Notes: generated from the letters alone by a model not told the origin. A stretch of DNA of 64,000 nucleotides from Streptomyces sp. NBC_00285 (GCF_036174265.1 NZ_CP108055.1:9238001-9302000); one strand, 5' to 3'; counted from the first letter of the stretch, positions 17,298 through 26,421 are shown. Numbers and translations: made by a program.

Positions 17298-18686
17298 GTG
17301 ACCACACGTCCCCCCATGCCGTCCCGGCGCACCCTGCTGCGCGCGATGACGGCTCTGCCCGCCTCGGCCGTCCTGCTGGGCGAACTGCCCGGTCTGGCAG
17401 GCACGGCCCTGGCCGCCGCCCCGCCCAGCGGCTCGGCCACCCGCTACACGATCGTGCCGTTCCTCAACAGCAACGACGGCACCGTGAACGTCTACCAGTC
17501 CGACGACGCCACGGACTTCAGGCTGCTCAAGTCCTCCGCCTACACCCCGCCCGCGGGCAGGATCCGCGACGCGAGCGTCCTCAAGCACACCGACGGCTAC
17601 TACTACGTCACCTACACCACCCACACCTGGCAGGACGTCAGCACCACCATCGGATTCGCGCGCAGCTCCGACCGGTCCAACTGGACCTTCCTGTACGACT
17701 ACACGGTCCCCATCGCCGGCCTGTCCCGCGCGTGGGCGCCGGAGTGGTTCGTCGACAGCGACGGCAGCGTGAACGTCATCGTGTCCTGCTCGCTCACCAG
17801 CGATGAGTGGATCTTCACGCCGTACCGGCTCAAGGCATCCAACTCCGCGCTGACGGCCTGGAGTTCACCGGTCGCCCTGTCCGGCATCGGCGCGAACCAC
17901 ATCGACACGTACATCGTGAAGGTCGGCTCGACCTACCACGCCTTCACCAAGAACGAGACGGCGAAGTACATCGAGTACGCGACCGGCTCCGCGCTCACCG
18001 GCCCCTACACGATCTCCAGGACCGGCGACTGGGCGGGCTGGGGCAGCTACCGCGAGGGCCCGTCCGTGATCCAGCTGGACAACGGTGGCTGGCGGATCTT
18101 CTTCGACGGCTACGGCGACGGCAAGTACTACTACAGCGACAGCTACGACACCTTCGCGACCTGGTCGGCACCGGCCGCGCTGCCGGTCGTCTCCGGTACG
18201 GCACGCCACTTCACGGTCATCAAGGAGACCGTGTCCGGCGGGCCTTCGCTCGCGAAGAACGTCACCCGCTCCTTCCAGTCGGCCAACTTCCCCACGCGGT
18301 ACTGGCAGACACAGTCCTCGCTGCTCAACCTCCCGGTGGTGACCGGCTCCAGCACCTCGGCCGAGAAGACGGCGTCCACGTTCACGGTCGTCGCGGGCCT
18401 CGCCGACTCGGGCGGCTACTCCTTCCGCGACTCCTCCGGCACCTACCTGCGCCACTGGGACTTCCGTGGCCGCTTCGACGCCAACGACGGCACATCGACC
18501 TTCGCCAAGGACGCGACGTTCATCGCCCGCACGGGCTCGTCCGCGGGCTCGATCCGCTGGGAGTCGTACAACTATCCCGGGTACTACCTGCGCCACTACA
18601 ACTACCAACTCCGCGTGGACCGGACGGACGGAACGGATCTGTTCCGCCAGGACAGCTCCTTCGTGCCGGTGACGGCCTGGGGCTGA
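17298..18686 (+). CDS. Tat-exported GH43-type glycosidase with C-terminal AbfB (CBM42) domain
   Basis: 462 residues from GTG 17298 (GAGGGAG upstream). The N-terminus has a twin-arginine signal, SRRTLLRA at residues 9-16 plus a hydrophobic run ending ALAAAP. Residues ~45-320 form a five-bladed beta-propeller-like glycosidase domain (RIRDASVLKHTDGYYYVTYT, RAWAPEWFVDSDG, SYREGPSVIQLDNGGW); the Asp of IRDAS, the Glu of APEWF and the Glu of REGPS are at the expected catalytic spacing. Residues ~325-462 are an arabinofuranose-binding AbfB domain (FPTRYWQ, SYSFRD-like GGYSFRDSSGTYLRH, NYPGYYLRHYNYQLRV). Inferred role: secreted arabinan/arabinoxylan degradation. A hydrolase gene follows 6 nt after its stop. 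Confidence 0.9.
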   Translation: MTTRPPMPSRRTLLRAMTALPASAVLLGELPGLAGTALAAAPPSGSATRYTIVPFLNSNDGTVNVYQSDDATDFRLLKSSAYTPPAGRIRDASVLKHTDGYYYVTYTTHTWQDVSTTIGFARSSDRSNWTFLYDYTVPIAGLSRAWAPEWFVDSDGSVNVIVSCSLTSDEWIFTPYRLKASNSALTAWSSPVALSGIGANHIDTYIVKVGSTYHAFTKNETAKYIEYATGSALTGPYTISRTGDWAGWGSYREGPSVIQLDNGGWRIFFDGYGDGKYYYSDSYDTFATWSAPAALPVVSGTARHFTVIKETVSGGPSLAKNVTRSFQSANFPTRYWQTQSSLLNLPVVTGSSTSAEKTASTFTVVAGLADSGGYSFRDSSGTYLRHWDFRGRFDANDGTSTFAKDATFIARTGSSAGSIRWESYNYPGYYLRHYNYQLRVDRTDGTDLFRQDSSFVPVTAWG

Positions 18687-18692
18687 GGACAA

Positions 18693-19553
18693 GTGCGCAC
18701 CGTCATCGAACGCGAGCTGACCGACCCCTGGGAAGGGATGCTCGCTGCCCCGGCCGATGGCAGTGACCTCGGTGTGCTGGTCCTGGCGGGTTCCAGCGGG
18801 CGCGTGGAACGGGAGCGGGCGCGTCTGCTCGCCCGTCAGGGCATGACGGCCTTGTCGATCCGTTGGTTCGGCGGGCCGGACCAGCCTCCCGGGATCTGCG
18901 AGATCCCCCTGGAGACCTTCACCGCCGCGGTCGACGTCCTCCAGGCGAACGGGGCGGTGCGCATCGGCATCCTCGGCGTCTCCAAGGGAGCCGAGGCGGC
19001 CCTGCTGACGGCGGCGCACGACCAGCGCGTGGACGCCGTCGTCGCGCTGTCGCCCACGTCCCGGGTCTGGTGCAACGTCGGACCGGGCCGCGACGGAGCG
19101 CAGCACCCCTACCGATCCTCCTGGACCTGGCGGCAGCAGGCGCTGCCCTTCGTCCCGCTGGACGATTCCTGGACTCCCGCAGAGCCGGACGGCGGGCCCG
19201 TCGCCGTCCGCGGATGGTACGAACGCAGCGAGCGGACCTTCGCCCACCTGCTTGCGTCGGCGGACATCCCCGTGGAGCGGGCCCGGGCCGATCTCCTGCT
19301 GGTCGCGGGCGGCGACGACGCGATGTGGCCGTCCCTTCCCTTCGCCGAACAGCTGGCCGGGCGCCGACGTTCGGCCGGGGCCACCGTGCGACTGGTCGCC
19401 CGCCAGGACGCCGGCCACCGCCCGCGCCTGCCCGGCGAGAGTCCCGCACCGGTCTCCCCGCGCTTCCGGTACGGAGGCACACCCGAGGCCGACGCCCACT
19501 TGGGCGCCGCTGCCTGGCCCCACCTCCTCGACACACTCCGCGGGAAGGGTTGA
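18693..19553 (+). CDS. Alpha/beta hydrolase of the acyl-CoA thioesterase/BAAT C-terminal type
   Basis: 286 residues from GTG 18693, 6 nt after the GH43 stop and therefore probably co-translated. LGVLVLAGSSGRVERERARLLARQG is the oxyanion strand region, ILGVSKGAEAAL gives the nucleophile Ser near residue 97, a late Asp lies in LLVAGGDDAMWPS, and the His is in DAGHRPRLPG. This is the C-terminal domain family of bile-acid-CoA:amino acid N-acyltransferases, in bacteria found without the N-terminal domain. No signal peptide. Why it follows a secreted glycosidase is unknown; removal of acyl groups from imported saccharides is a guess. Confidence 0.85.
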   Translation: MRTVIERELTDPWEGMLAAPADGSDLGVLVLAGSSGRVERERARLLARQGMTALSIRWFGGPDQPPGICEIPLETFTAAVDVLQANGAVRIGILGVSKGAEAALLTAAHDQRVDAVVALSPTSRVWCNVGPGRDGAQHPYRSSWTWRQQALPFVPLDDSWTPAEPDGGPVAVRGWYERSERTFAHLLASADIPVERARADLLLVAGGDDAMWPSLPFAEQLAGRRRSAGATVRLVARQDAGHRPRLPGESPAPVSPRFRYGGTPEADAHLGAAAWPHLLDTLRGKG

Positions 19554-19595
19554 CGGGGCAGTGCGAGGCGGCCACCTTGAACAGCGCCAGGGGTG

Positions 19596-19609
19596 TGGGA
19601 GCGCTCCCG
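19596..19609. promoter_or_regulatory. CebR-like operator upstream of the CE2-type esterase
   Basis: TGGGAGCGCTCCCG matches 13 of 14 positions of the known Streptomyces CebR box TGGGAGCGCTCCCA. CebR is the LacI-family repressor of cellulose/cello-oligosaccharide genes. The site is 105 nt before the esterase start codon. Confidence 0.75.
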
Positions 19610-19714
19610 CGACGGGTGGGGAGTGCTCTGTGGCCGCAACCGAAGAGTGCACCCGCAACCGCACAGGCTTCCGCATCCCCCAGAACCGTCCCCCCCCCAC
19701 CGAAGGATGGACGT

Positions 19715-20833
19715 ATGGAGACGCCTCAGCCCCGCTCCTTATCCCGCAGAACCCTCGTGACCGGCGCCGCCGCCGGTCTGGTCGCCGGAGTCGCCGCCCC
19801 GTCCTGGGCCTCCGCCGCCCCGCCCCGGTTCCACACGGTGGGCCGGGTCGTCGAGGCCGCCGACGGGTTCGTGCGGTACAGCTGGCCCGGCATCCACTTC
19901 GAGGGCCGGTTCCGCGGCCGAGGCGTGGGCATGGTCCTCGACGACTCCGACAACGACTACGACGTGCAGATCGACGGCACGACCACGGCCACCCTCGTCA
20001 CCCCCGGCCGGACCACCGCCTGGATCAAGGGCCTCGCCGACACCGAACACCGCGTGCGGCTCGTCAAACGCACGGAAAGCCCTTGGGGTGAAGGCCGGTT
20101 CGGAGGGTTCGTCGCCGCTCCCGGCGGGGTGATCCTCGCCCGGCCGCCCGCTCGACGCAGACAGATCGAGTACATCGGGGACTCCTACACCGTCGGCTAC
20201 GGCAACGTCTCCGGCACCCGGGACTGCTCGAACAACGGGGGAGTGAACCGGAACACCGACGCCGACCTCTCCTTCGGAGCCCTCGCCGCCCAGAGCCTCG
20301 GCGCCGACTACCAGGTCAACGCCTTCTCGGGCCGCGGCATGGTCCGCAACTACAACGGCGGCAGCCCCGGCACCGACTTCCGCACCTACTACGACCGTGC
20401 CCTGCTGAACATCGAGGGCGACGTCTGGCGCAAGCCGGCCAGTTGGCGGCCGCAGGCCGTCGTCATCGGGCTCGGCCTCAACGACTTCTCAACACCCCTG
20501 AATCCGGGGGAGAGCTGGGCCACCGAGGCCGAGTTGGTCACCGCCTACGAGTCCGCGTACCACGGCTTCCTCGACAAGCTGCGTGCCCGCTACGGCCCCA
20601 GGACCTTCCTCGTCGTCAGCGCCGCGAGCCTTGGCACCACCACGTTCGCCGACACCGTCGAGCGGATCGCCCGGACCCGGAACGCGCGGGGCGACGACCG
20701 GGTGGGCCACTGGTACTACGACGATCCCGCCCTGGACCATCTCGGCTGCGACTGGCACCCCTCCGCACGGGACCACCGGATCATCTCCGGCCTGCTCGAA
20801 GAGCACCTCGCCACGCTACCGCTGTGCTGGTAG
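19715..20833 (+). CDS. Tat-exported SGNH esterase, CE2-like acetyl-xylan esterase, with a TTA codon
   Basis: 372 residues from ATG 19715 (GAAGGA upstream). Twin-arginine signal SRRTLVTG at residues 10-17 with ALA-type cleavage region. Residues ~45-140 form the jelly-roll domain of two-domain CE2 esterases; the SGNH domain follows with IEYIGDSYTVGYG (Ser near residue 155), GLGLNDFSTPLN (Asn block) and GCDWHPSARDH (Asp/His dyad). Codon 9 is TTA (19739-19741), the rare bldA-dependent leucine codon, inside the signal peptide. A CebR-like box lies upstream. Both suggest expression tied to plant polymer sensing and developmental state. Confidence 0.92.
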   Translation: METPQPRSLSRRTLVTGAAAGLVAGVAAPSWASAAPPRFHTVGRVVEAADGFVRYSWPGIHFEGRFRGRGVGMVLDDSDNDYDVQIDGTTTATLVTPGRTTAWIKGLADTEHRVRLVKRTESPWGEGRFGGFVAAPGGVILARPPARRRQIEYIGDSYTVGYGNVSGTRDCSNNGGVNRNTDADLSFGALAAQSLGADYQVNAFSGRGMVRNYNGGSPGTDFRTYYDRALLNIEGDVWRKPASWRPQAVVIGLGLNDFSTPLNPGESWATEAELVTAYESAYHGFLDKLRARYGPRTFLVVSAASLGTTTFADTVERIARTRNARGDDRVGHWYYDDPALDHLGCDWHPSARDHRIISGLLEEHLATLPLCW

Positions 20834-20872
20834 CCGAAACGGGCCGCCGCCAGTCCAGGGCCGGGCCCGCGG

Positions 20873-21724
20873 TCAGCTGATGCAGAGCAGGTTGAGCACG
20901 CACAGCTGCGCCGGCTCGGTCGCCGACGACGAGGGAGTCGTAGAGGTCTGCGACGTCTGCGAGTTGTCGGTGCTCGGGCTCGTGCCCGAGTCCGTGCTGG
21001 TGGTCGTCGTGGTGTCCGTGGCCGTGGACGAAGGGGTCTGCTCCGTCGCCGTGTCGGCGGCGGAGCCGACGCCGGCCGCGACCGACGCCGAGAGCGTGGA
21101 GTGCGACCCCGAGCCCGAGCCGGTCGTCGCCGTGGGCTTCGGGACGTCGGCCGAGTCGACGTGAACCGACGAGCGGGTGGTGGTGGACGCCGAGCCGGCC
21201 GCCCCCCGGTGCGAGGCGGTCCTCGCGGCGGGCGTCGCCGTGGAGGCCTTGTACGCCTCGGCCGGCGTGGACCCCGTGCGGGTGTCGTCCGAGGTCGGCA
21301 GCTCAGCCCCGCCCATGGACCGGTTGTCCGGCGAAGTCGCCGCCTGGGTGCGGACGTTGGACTGCTGGCTCATCGAGGCGGCGGTCAGACCGCCCCCGAC
21401 GAGGGCGACGGCGGTCGCGACGACGGCCTTGCGCTGGTTCTTGCGCCAGCGGGCCCGCTGACGCCGCCGTGCGGCCCGGCCCTCCGCCGCCACCGGCGCG
21501 TCCGCCACGTCCTCGGACGGGAACCCGGCGGAGTCGTCGGACGCCGGCTCCTCGTGGAGACCCGCGTCGTGCCAGGTGGGCGCCGTGTCCCACGCCGCTG
21601 TCGCCGCCACGCCCGTCGTCGTGCGGTACTGGACGGGGGGAGCGATGTCGGGGGCGTAGGCGCCGCATCCGGGACACGCCAGGGCGCCGTTGAGATGCCG
21701 ACGGCACGAGGAGCAGTAGTCCAT
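20873..21724 (-). CDS. Zinc-ribbon, single-pass membrane protein with long Ser/Thr-rich tail
   Basis: 283 residues from ATG 21722-21724, supported by AGGAAG ten bases upstream. The N-terminus MDYCSSCRRHLNGALACPGC is a four-cysteine zinc ribbon. A basic stretch (RRRQRARWRKNQRK) precedes one transmembrane segment (AVVATAVALVGGGLTAASM), after which ~150 residues are mostly Ser, Thr, Ala and Pro with a short Cys-containing tip (LCVLNLLCIS). The topology implies a cytoplasmic ribbon and an extracellular, probably glycosylated stalk. This architecture is conserved in Streptomyces but I know no function for it. The gene is convergent with the esterase. Confidence 0.85.
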   Translation of the reverse strand: MDYCSSCRRHLNGALACPGCGAYAPDIAPPVQYRTTTGVAATAAWDTAPTWHDAGLHEEPASDDSAGFPSEDVADAPVAAEGRAARRRQRARWRKNQRKAVVATAVALVGGGLTAASMSQQSNVRTQAATSPDNRSMGGAELPTSDDTRTGSTPAEAYKASTATPAARTASHRGAAGSASTTTRSSVHVDSADVPKPTATTGSGSGSHSTLSASVAAGVGSAADTATEQTPSSTATDTTTTTSTDSGTSPSTDNSQTSQTSTTPSSSATEPAQLCVLNLLCIS

Positions 21725-22126
21725 CTGGTCTTCCTGAGTCGGCTGCACCATCGGCCCGGTGGCCGTGGCCGGTCTCGTTCGCACGGGGGATCGAGCCGGA
21801 GGTAAAAGTAGCGACGCTTTCGAAAGGCAGTGTGCAGCCTGTGTGATGCTCCTGCGCAGATGTACGAGGGGTGCGGTGGGCACGAAGGCCGTACGTCGCA
21901 TTCGCTCCCCCTTGTCCGCCATGCGGTGCCCGGTCGGCCCGGCGCGGTCGACGTGAGCCCCGTCACGGCGAGTCGGCCGGCGGCGAGGTGCGGGGAGCGC
22001 CGGGCCCGGGCCGAGTGCGAGCGTGCGTGCCACGACGGTGGCGCGGGTACCTGATCGTCCGTGTCTGTCGTTGCTGCCGTCCAGCCCCTCCAGGCAACCG
22101 CCGACCCACTGAACGTACGGAAAATC

Positions 22127-22849
22127 TCATCCGCGTGACGAACTCCGGGTGGATGCTCCGCCGCCGGGCGCGCGGGCCGCGAGCGCCTCCAGCAGGAGGT
22201 CCACCGCCTCCTCGAACGAGCTGTCCGCCAGCCCGGGCAACTCGCGGCGGACCACGGTGAGCGCCGGGTACGTCTGTGGGTCCAGGTCCTGGTAGACGTC
22301 CCGCCACGCCCGCTGGTCGGCCTCGCGCTGCTGTCGCGGGAGCGCCTGGAACGCCGCGTCCGTGGCCGCGTGGCTGAGCACGGTGTCGATGAAGGCCAGA
22401 TACAGCCGCGTCGCGTCGGCCGGGCCGAAGCCCGCGGACAGCAGCAGGCCGATACCGGTGTCCACGGCCTGGATCTCACTCGTGCGCCGGGTCACCCGGT
22501 GCGCGGCCATCGCGGCGGCCCGCGGATGGGCGACGTACCCGGCGCGCACCCGCAACGCCATCTCGCGCAGTGAGGCCACCCAGTCGTCCCCGGGGACGAA
22601 CCCCGCCATCGCGTCGCCGATGATCCGGTCGGCGATGGCGAGCACCAGATCGTCGGTGTCGTGGAAGTAGCGGTACAGGGCGGTCGGGTCACAGCCCAGC
22701 GCCGCGCCCAGCCTGCGCACGCTCAGCGCCTCGGGACCGTGCTCGCCGATCAGCCGCAGCGCGGTCTCCACGATCAGCTCCTCGGACAGCAGGACACCGG
22801 AGCGGGTGGGCCGCCGGCGTCGGCGCTCCTGCGGGACACGGGTGGACAT
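22127..22849 (-). CDS. TetR family repressor, divergent from an APC permease
   Basis: 240 residues from ATG 22847-22849. The HTH is clear: LIVETALRLIGEHGPEALSV then RRLGAALGCDPTALYRYFHD. The C-terminal half (TetR_C-like) ends in a Ser/Arg/Gly-rich tail. It is divergent from the permease at 22992 with a dyad GTCAAC-agg-GTTGAC in the 142-nt gap, so control of the permease-amidohydrolase unit and autoregulation are likely. Effector unknown; an amine or amide handled by the divergent genes is a reasonable guess. Confidence 0.9.
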   Translation of the reverse strand: MSTRVPQERRRRRPTRSGVLLSEELIVETALRLIGEHGPEALSVRRLGAALGCDPTALYRYFHDTDDLVLAIADRIIGDAMAGFVPGDDWVASLREMALRVRAGYVAHPRAAAMAAHRVTRRTSEIQAVDTGIGLLLSAGFGPADATRLYLAFIDTVLSHAATDAAFQALPRQQREADQRAWRDVYQDLDPQTYPALTVVRRELPGLADSSFEEAVDLLLEALAARAPGGGASTRSSSRG

Positions 22850-22902
22850 GACCGGGTTCCTCTCGCCGGGGGGCTCTCAGTGAACGACCCCGGCCGCCTT
22901 AC

Positions 22903-22917
22903 GTCAACAGGGTTGAC
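22903..22917. promoter_or_regulatory. TetR operator candidate GTCAAC-N3-GTTGAC
   Basis: A perfect 6-bp inverted repeat with a 3-bp spacer in the divergent TetR/permease region. The right arm overlaps TTGACC (22913-22918), a possible -35 for the permease (TTCCAT 18 bp further on), a suitable place for repression. Confidence 0.65.
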
Positions 22918-22991
22918 CCAATGTGGACATCGGCGGTTCCATCACCTCACCGCGCGGCTCTTCCCCGTCTCCCGTCCCTGAGGAGCCCTCC

Positions 22992-24497
22992 ATGTCGTCA
23001 GCACCGCCCGCGTCCTCCCCGCCCGGATCGTCGCTGCGCCGTTCCCTCGGCGTCGTCGACGGCGTCGCCCTCGCCGCCTCCAGCACCGCGGCCACCACCA
23101 GCATCGCCATCGGCATGGGCACGATCGCCACCATCGTGGGACTCCAGGCCCCGGCCCTCCTGCTCCTGGCCTTCCTGCCGGTCCTCGGCATCGCCACCGC
23201 CTACGCCCGCCTGAACCGCTCCGAACCGAACATGGGCAACGGCTACGTCTGGGTCGGCAGATCGCTCGGCCCCTGGCCCGGGTTCCTGACCGGCTGGGTC
23301 ACGCTGGTCGGCTCGATCATCTTCTGCGCCTACACCAGCGCGATCATGGGCTCGGTCGTCCTGATCCTCGCCAACAAGGCAGGGCTGCACAGCGTCGCCG
23401 GCATCGCCCTCGACCCGACGTCCACCGGTGTCACCACGGCGATCGGACTCGTGATCCTCGTCGCCCTCACCGTCCTCGCCGTCACCGGGATCCGGGCCGC
23501 CACCCGCTTCCAGTTCGCCCTGCTGGTCTTCGAGTACGCGGTCCTGCTGGCCTTCTGCGGCTGGGCCCTGGTCACGGGGGACCACGCCTTGTCCCTGTCC
23601 TGGTTCAACCCCTTCGAGATCTCCAGCGGCAAGACCTTCGCCCAGGGCATGGTCCTCGCGGTGTTCTTCTTCTGGGGCTGGGACGCGGCCTTCAGCGTCA
23701 ACGAGGAGACGAAGAGCCCCGGCGAGGCGGCCCGCGGCGGCCTCATCGCCCTCTTCGCGATGCTCGGTCTGTTCCTCTTCGCCTCGGTCGCCTTCCAGCG
23801 CGAGATGAGCCTGACCGAACTGGTCACGAACGGCCCCCAGGCCCTTCCGTACCTCGGCGAGAAACTGGCCGGCGAACCCTGGGCCACCCTGCCCGTGGTC
23901 GCGCTGATGTTCTCCGCGGTCGCCTCCGTACAGGCCACCCTGATCCCCACCGCACGCGGCCTGTTCGCCATGAGCCGCGACCGCACCATGGGACCGCTGT
24001 GGACCCGCATCCATCCGCGCTACGGCACCCCCGCCGCCGGCACGGTCGTGGTGATGGCCATCGCCGGAGTGGTCGCCCTGCTCGCCGTCGCCATCCCCAA
24101 GCTGAGCGACATGCTGCTGGCCGCAGTCAACGCCATCGGCCTGATCGTCGCCCTCTACTACGGCCTCACCGCGATCGCCTGCGCGGTGCGCTTCCGCTCG
24201 GCGCGCCACGAAGGGCCCCGGGAAGCACTGCTCGCCATCGGCGTGCCGGCCGTGTCCGGACTCATCCTGCTGGGCCTCGGCTGCTACCTCGGATACTCGT
24301 ACCTGACCATGAGCGACCACTTCGAACTCAGCCCCGACAACGGCTGGTTCATGTTCTCCCTGCCCGCCGTGATCGTCCTCGCCGGCCTCGGCATGGCAGC
24401 CGTCGCCAAGTACGGCAGGCACTCGCCGTACTTCACGACGGGCCGCGGCACCGACGCCGAGTCCCTGACCCTTCCGATGGACCGTACGGCAGCCTGA
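22992..24497 (+). CDS. APC superfamily amino acid/amine permease
   Basis: 501 residues from ATG 22992 with AGGAG upstream. About twelve hydrophobic segments. TM1 has the unwound-helix Gly-rich motif (AIGMGTIATIVGLQAP), and NMGNGYVWVGRSLGPWPGFLTGW is the APC consensus between TM2 and TM3. FFFWGWDAAFSVNEETKSPGEA in TM6-loop is typical of APC transporters. Inferred substrate: an amino acid, amine or acylated amino compound, consistent with the downstream amidohydrolase 21 nt after its stop. Under probable control of the divergent TetR. Confidence 0.92.
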   Translation: MSSAPPASSPPGSSLRRSLGVVDGVALAASSTAATTSIAIGMGTIATIVGLQAPALLLLAFLPVLGIATAYARLNRSEPNMGNGYVWVGRSLGPWPGFLTGWVTLVGSIIFCAYTSAIMGSVVLILANKAGLHSVAGIALDPTSTGVTTAIGLVILVALTVLAVTGIRAATRFQFALLVFEYAVLLAFCGWALVTGDHALSLSWFNPFEISSGKTFAQGMVLAVFFFWGWDAAFSVNEETKSPGEAARGGLIALFAMLGLFLFASVAFQREMSLTELVTNGPQALPYLGEKLAGEPWATLPVVALMFSAVASVQATLIPTARGLFAMSRDRTMGPLWTRIHPRYGTPAAGTVVVMAIAGVVALLAVAIPKLSDMLLAAVNAIGLIVALYYGLTAIACAVRFRSARHEGPREALLAIGVPAVSGLILLGLGCYLGYSYLTMSDHFELSPDNGWFMFSLPAVIVLAGLGMAAVAKYGRHSPYFTTGRGTDAESLTLPMDRTAA

Positions 24498-24518
24498 CCC
24501 TCCCCTGGAGCCCACCAC

Positions 24519-26171
24519 ATGTCACACACCGCGGACCTCGTCCTCACCGGCGGTCCCGTGCACACCGTCGATCCCGCCCGCAGCAGGGCCACCGCCGTGG
24601 CCGTGCGCGACGGGCGGATCGCCGCCGTCGGCCACGACGAGGTGCGCGAGCTCATCGGCCCGCGCACCGAAGTCGTCGACCTGGCCGGGAAGTTGCTGCT
24701 CCCCGGTTTCCAGGACGCCCACGTCCATCCCCAGGGCGCGGGCCTTGAACTGGGCCTGTGCCACCTCGCCGACACCGTCGACCCGGCCGAGTACCTGCGC
24801 AGGATCAGGACATACGCCGACCGGAACCCGGACGTCGAGTGGATCACCGGCGGCGGCTGGTCCCTGGAGGCCTTTCCCGGCGGCGCGCCCACCGCCGCGA
24901 CCCTCGATGCGATCGTCCCGGACCGGCCCGTGTTCCTGCCCAACCGCGACCACCACGGCGCCTGGGTCAACAGCCGGGCCCTGGAACGCGCGGGCATCGA
25001 CTCCCGTACCCCCGACCCCGCCGACGGCCGAATCGAACGCGACGCCGACGGCAACCCCACCGGCATGCTCCAGGAAGGCGCCGTCCACCTGGTGGGGCGA
25101 CTGGTCCCGGATCCCACGCCGCAGCAGCAACTCGCCGCCCTGCTCCGGGCCCAGGCCGTCCTGCACTCGTACGGCGTCACCGCCTGGCAGGACGCCATCG
25201 TCGGCAGGTACGCCAACATGACCGACCCGGCACCCACCTACCGCACGGCCCTCGACCGGGGTCTGCTCACCGCCCGCGTGGTCGGCGCCCTGTGGTGGGA
25301 CCGGGCGCGCGGCGCCGAGCAGATCCCCGAACTGATCGCCAAGCGGGAGGAGTTGAGCGGTGGACTGTTCCGGGCCAGCACGGTGAAGGTCATGCAGGAC
25401 GGCATCGCGGAGAACCACACCGCCGCGATGCTCGACCCGTATCTGACCGGCTGCGGCTGCGCCTCGGACAACAGCGGCATCAGCTTCGTCGAGCCGGGCG
25501 AGCTGCGGAAGTACGTCACCGAGCTCGACGCGGCCGGCTTCCAGGTCCACTTCCACGCGCTCGGCGACCGTGCGGTGCGCGAGGCCCTCGACGCCGTGGA
25601 GTCCGCCCGCACGGCCAACGGGTGGCGCGACACACGCCACCACCTCGCGCATCTCCAGGTCGTCCACCCGCACGACGTCCCCCGGTTCCGTGCCCTGGGA
25701 GCGAGCGCCAACCTCCAGATGCTGTGGGCCGCGCACGAACCGCAGATGGACGAACTGACCCTGCCCTTCCTCGGCGCGGAACGCGGCGCACGGCAGTACC
25801 CGTTCGGTGATCTGCTGCGGGCCGGTGCGACCCTGGCCGCCGGAAGCGACTGGCCGGTCAGCAGCCCCGATCCGCTCCAGGCCATCCATGTCGCCGTCAA
25901 CCGGATCGCCCCCGAAGCTCCCGTGGGCACCCCGGAGTTCCTTCCGGAGCAGCGGCTCGACCTGGGCGCCGCCATCGCCGCGTACACGGCGGGCAGCGCC
26001 CATGTGAACCACCTCGACGACCTCACCGGCAGCATCACCGTCGGCAGGTCGGCCGATCTCGTCGTCCTCGACCGGGACCCGTTCGCGGGACCGCCCGAGG
26101 AGATCGCCGCCGGCCGCGCCCTGCAGACCTTCGTAGCAGGCCGAAGGGTCCACGCGGCGCAGGACGCCTGA
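24519..26171 (+). CDS. YtcJ-like metal-dependent amidohydrolase
   Basis: 550 residues, ATG 24519, directly behind the permease. It is an amidohydrolase family 3 enzyme: FQDAHVHPQG is the HxH metal motif, KVMQDGIAENHTAAML sits at the carbamylated-lysine region, HFHALGDRAVRE and HLAHLQVVHPHDV hold the metal His residues, and AGSDWPVSSPDPLQAI ends with the catalytic Asp. Length is typical of the YtcJ group (exoenzyme-like, cytoplasmic). With the permease it probably takes up and hydrolyses an amide or N-acyl compound. Its last codons (GCGCAGGACGCCTGA) are copied in the tandem repeat that follows. Confidence 0.92.
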   Translation: MSHTADLVLTGGPVHTVDPARSRATAVAVRDGRIAAVGHDEVRELIGPRTEVVDLAGKLLLPGFQDAHVHPQGAGLELGLCHLADTVDPAEYLRRIRTYADRNPDVEWITGGGWSLEAFPGGAPTAATLDAIVPDRPVFLPNRDHHGAWVNSRALERAGIDSRTPDPADGRIERDADGNPTGMLQEGAVHLVGRLVPDPTPQQQLAALLRAQAVLHSYGVTAWQDAIVGRYANMTDPAPTYRTALDRGLLTARVVGALWWDRARGAEQIPELIAKREELSGGLFRASTVKVMQDGIAENHTAAMLDPYLTGCGCASDNSGISFVEPGELRKYVTELDAAGFQVHFHALGDRAVREALDAVESARTANGWRDTRHHLAHLQVVHPHDVPRFRALGASANLQMLWAAHEPQMDELTLPFLGAERGARQYPFGDLLRAGATLAAGSDWPVSSPDPLQAIHVAVNRIAPEAPVGTPEFLPEQRLDLGAAIAAYTAGSAHVNHLDDLTGSITVGRSADLVVLDRDPFAGPPEEIAAGRALQTFVAGRRVHAAQDA

Positions 26172-26370
26172 CGTCGTAGGGGCCATGCGGCGCAGGACGC
26201 CTGAGCCGTGCATTCCCGACGGCGGCAGGTCAGGGTGCCTGATGTCGAGGGCCCGCGTGGCGCAGGGGCACCTGGGCCGTGTGTCCCCGACGGCGGCAGG
26301 TCAGGACGCCTGACGTCGAAGGGGCTCTGCTGCGCCGGGCGCCTGAGCTGTGCGGCCCCGACGGCGGGAG
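26162..26370. repeat. Three ~71-bp imperfect tandem repeats after the amidohydrolase gene
   Basis: Units run 26162-26232 (71 nt), 26233-26303 (71 nt) and 26304-26370 (67 nt). Each begins GGACGCCTGACGTCG (second unit GGGTGCCTGATGTCG) and closes with CCCGACGGCGG followed by CAGGTCA in the first two. A partial older unit is seen at the gene's own 3' end, since ggcgcaggacgcctga occurs at 26156-26171 and again inside unit 1. No ORF is preserved across units. The repeats separate the amidohydrolase from a convergent VOC gene. Confidence 0.8.
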
Positions 26371-26421
26371 ATGGTGTGTCTTCCGCGGTCGGTGGTCAGG
26401 CTCCGCCCGCGGAGGATCCGG

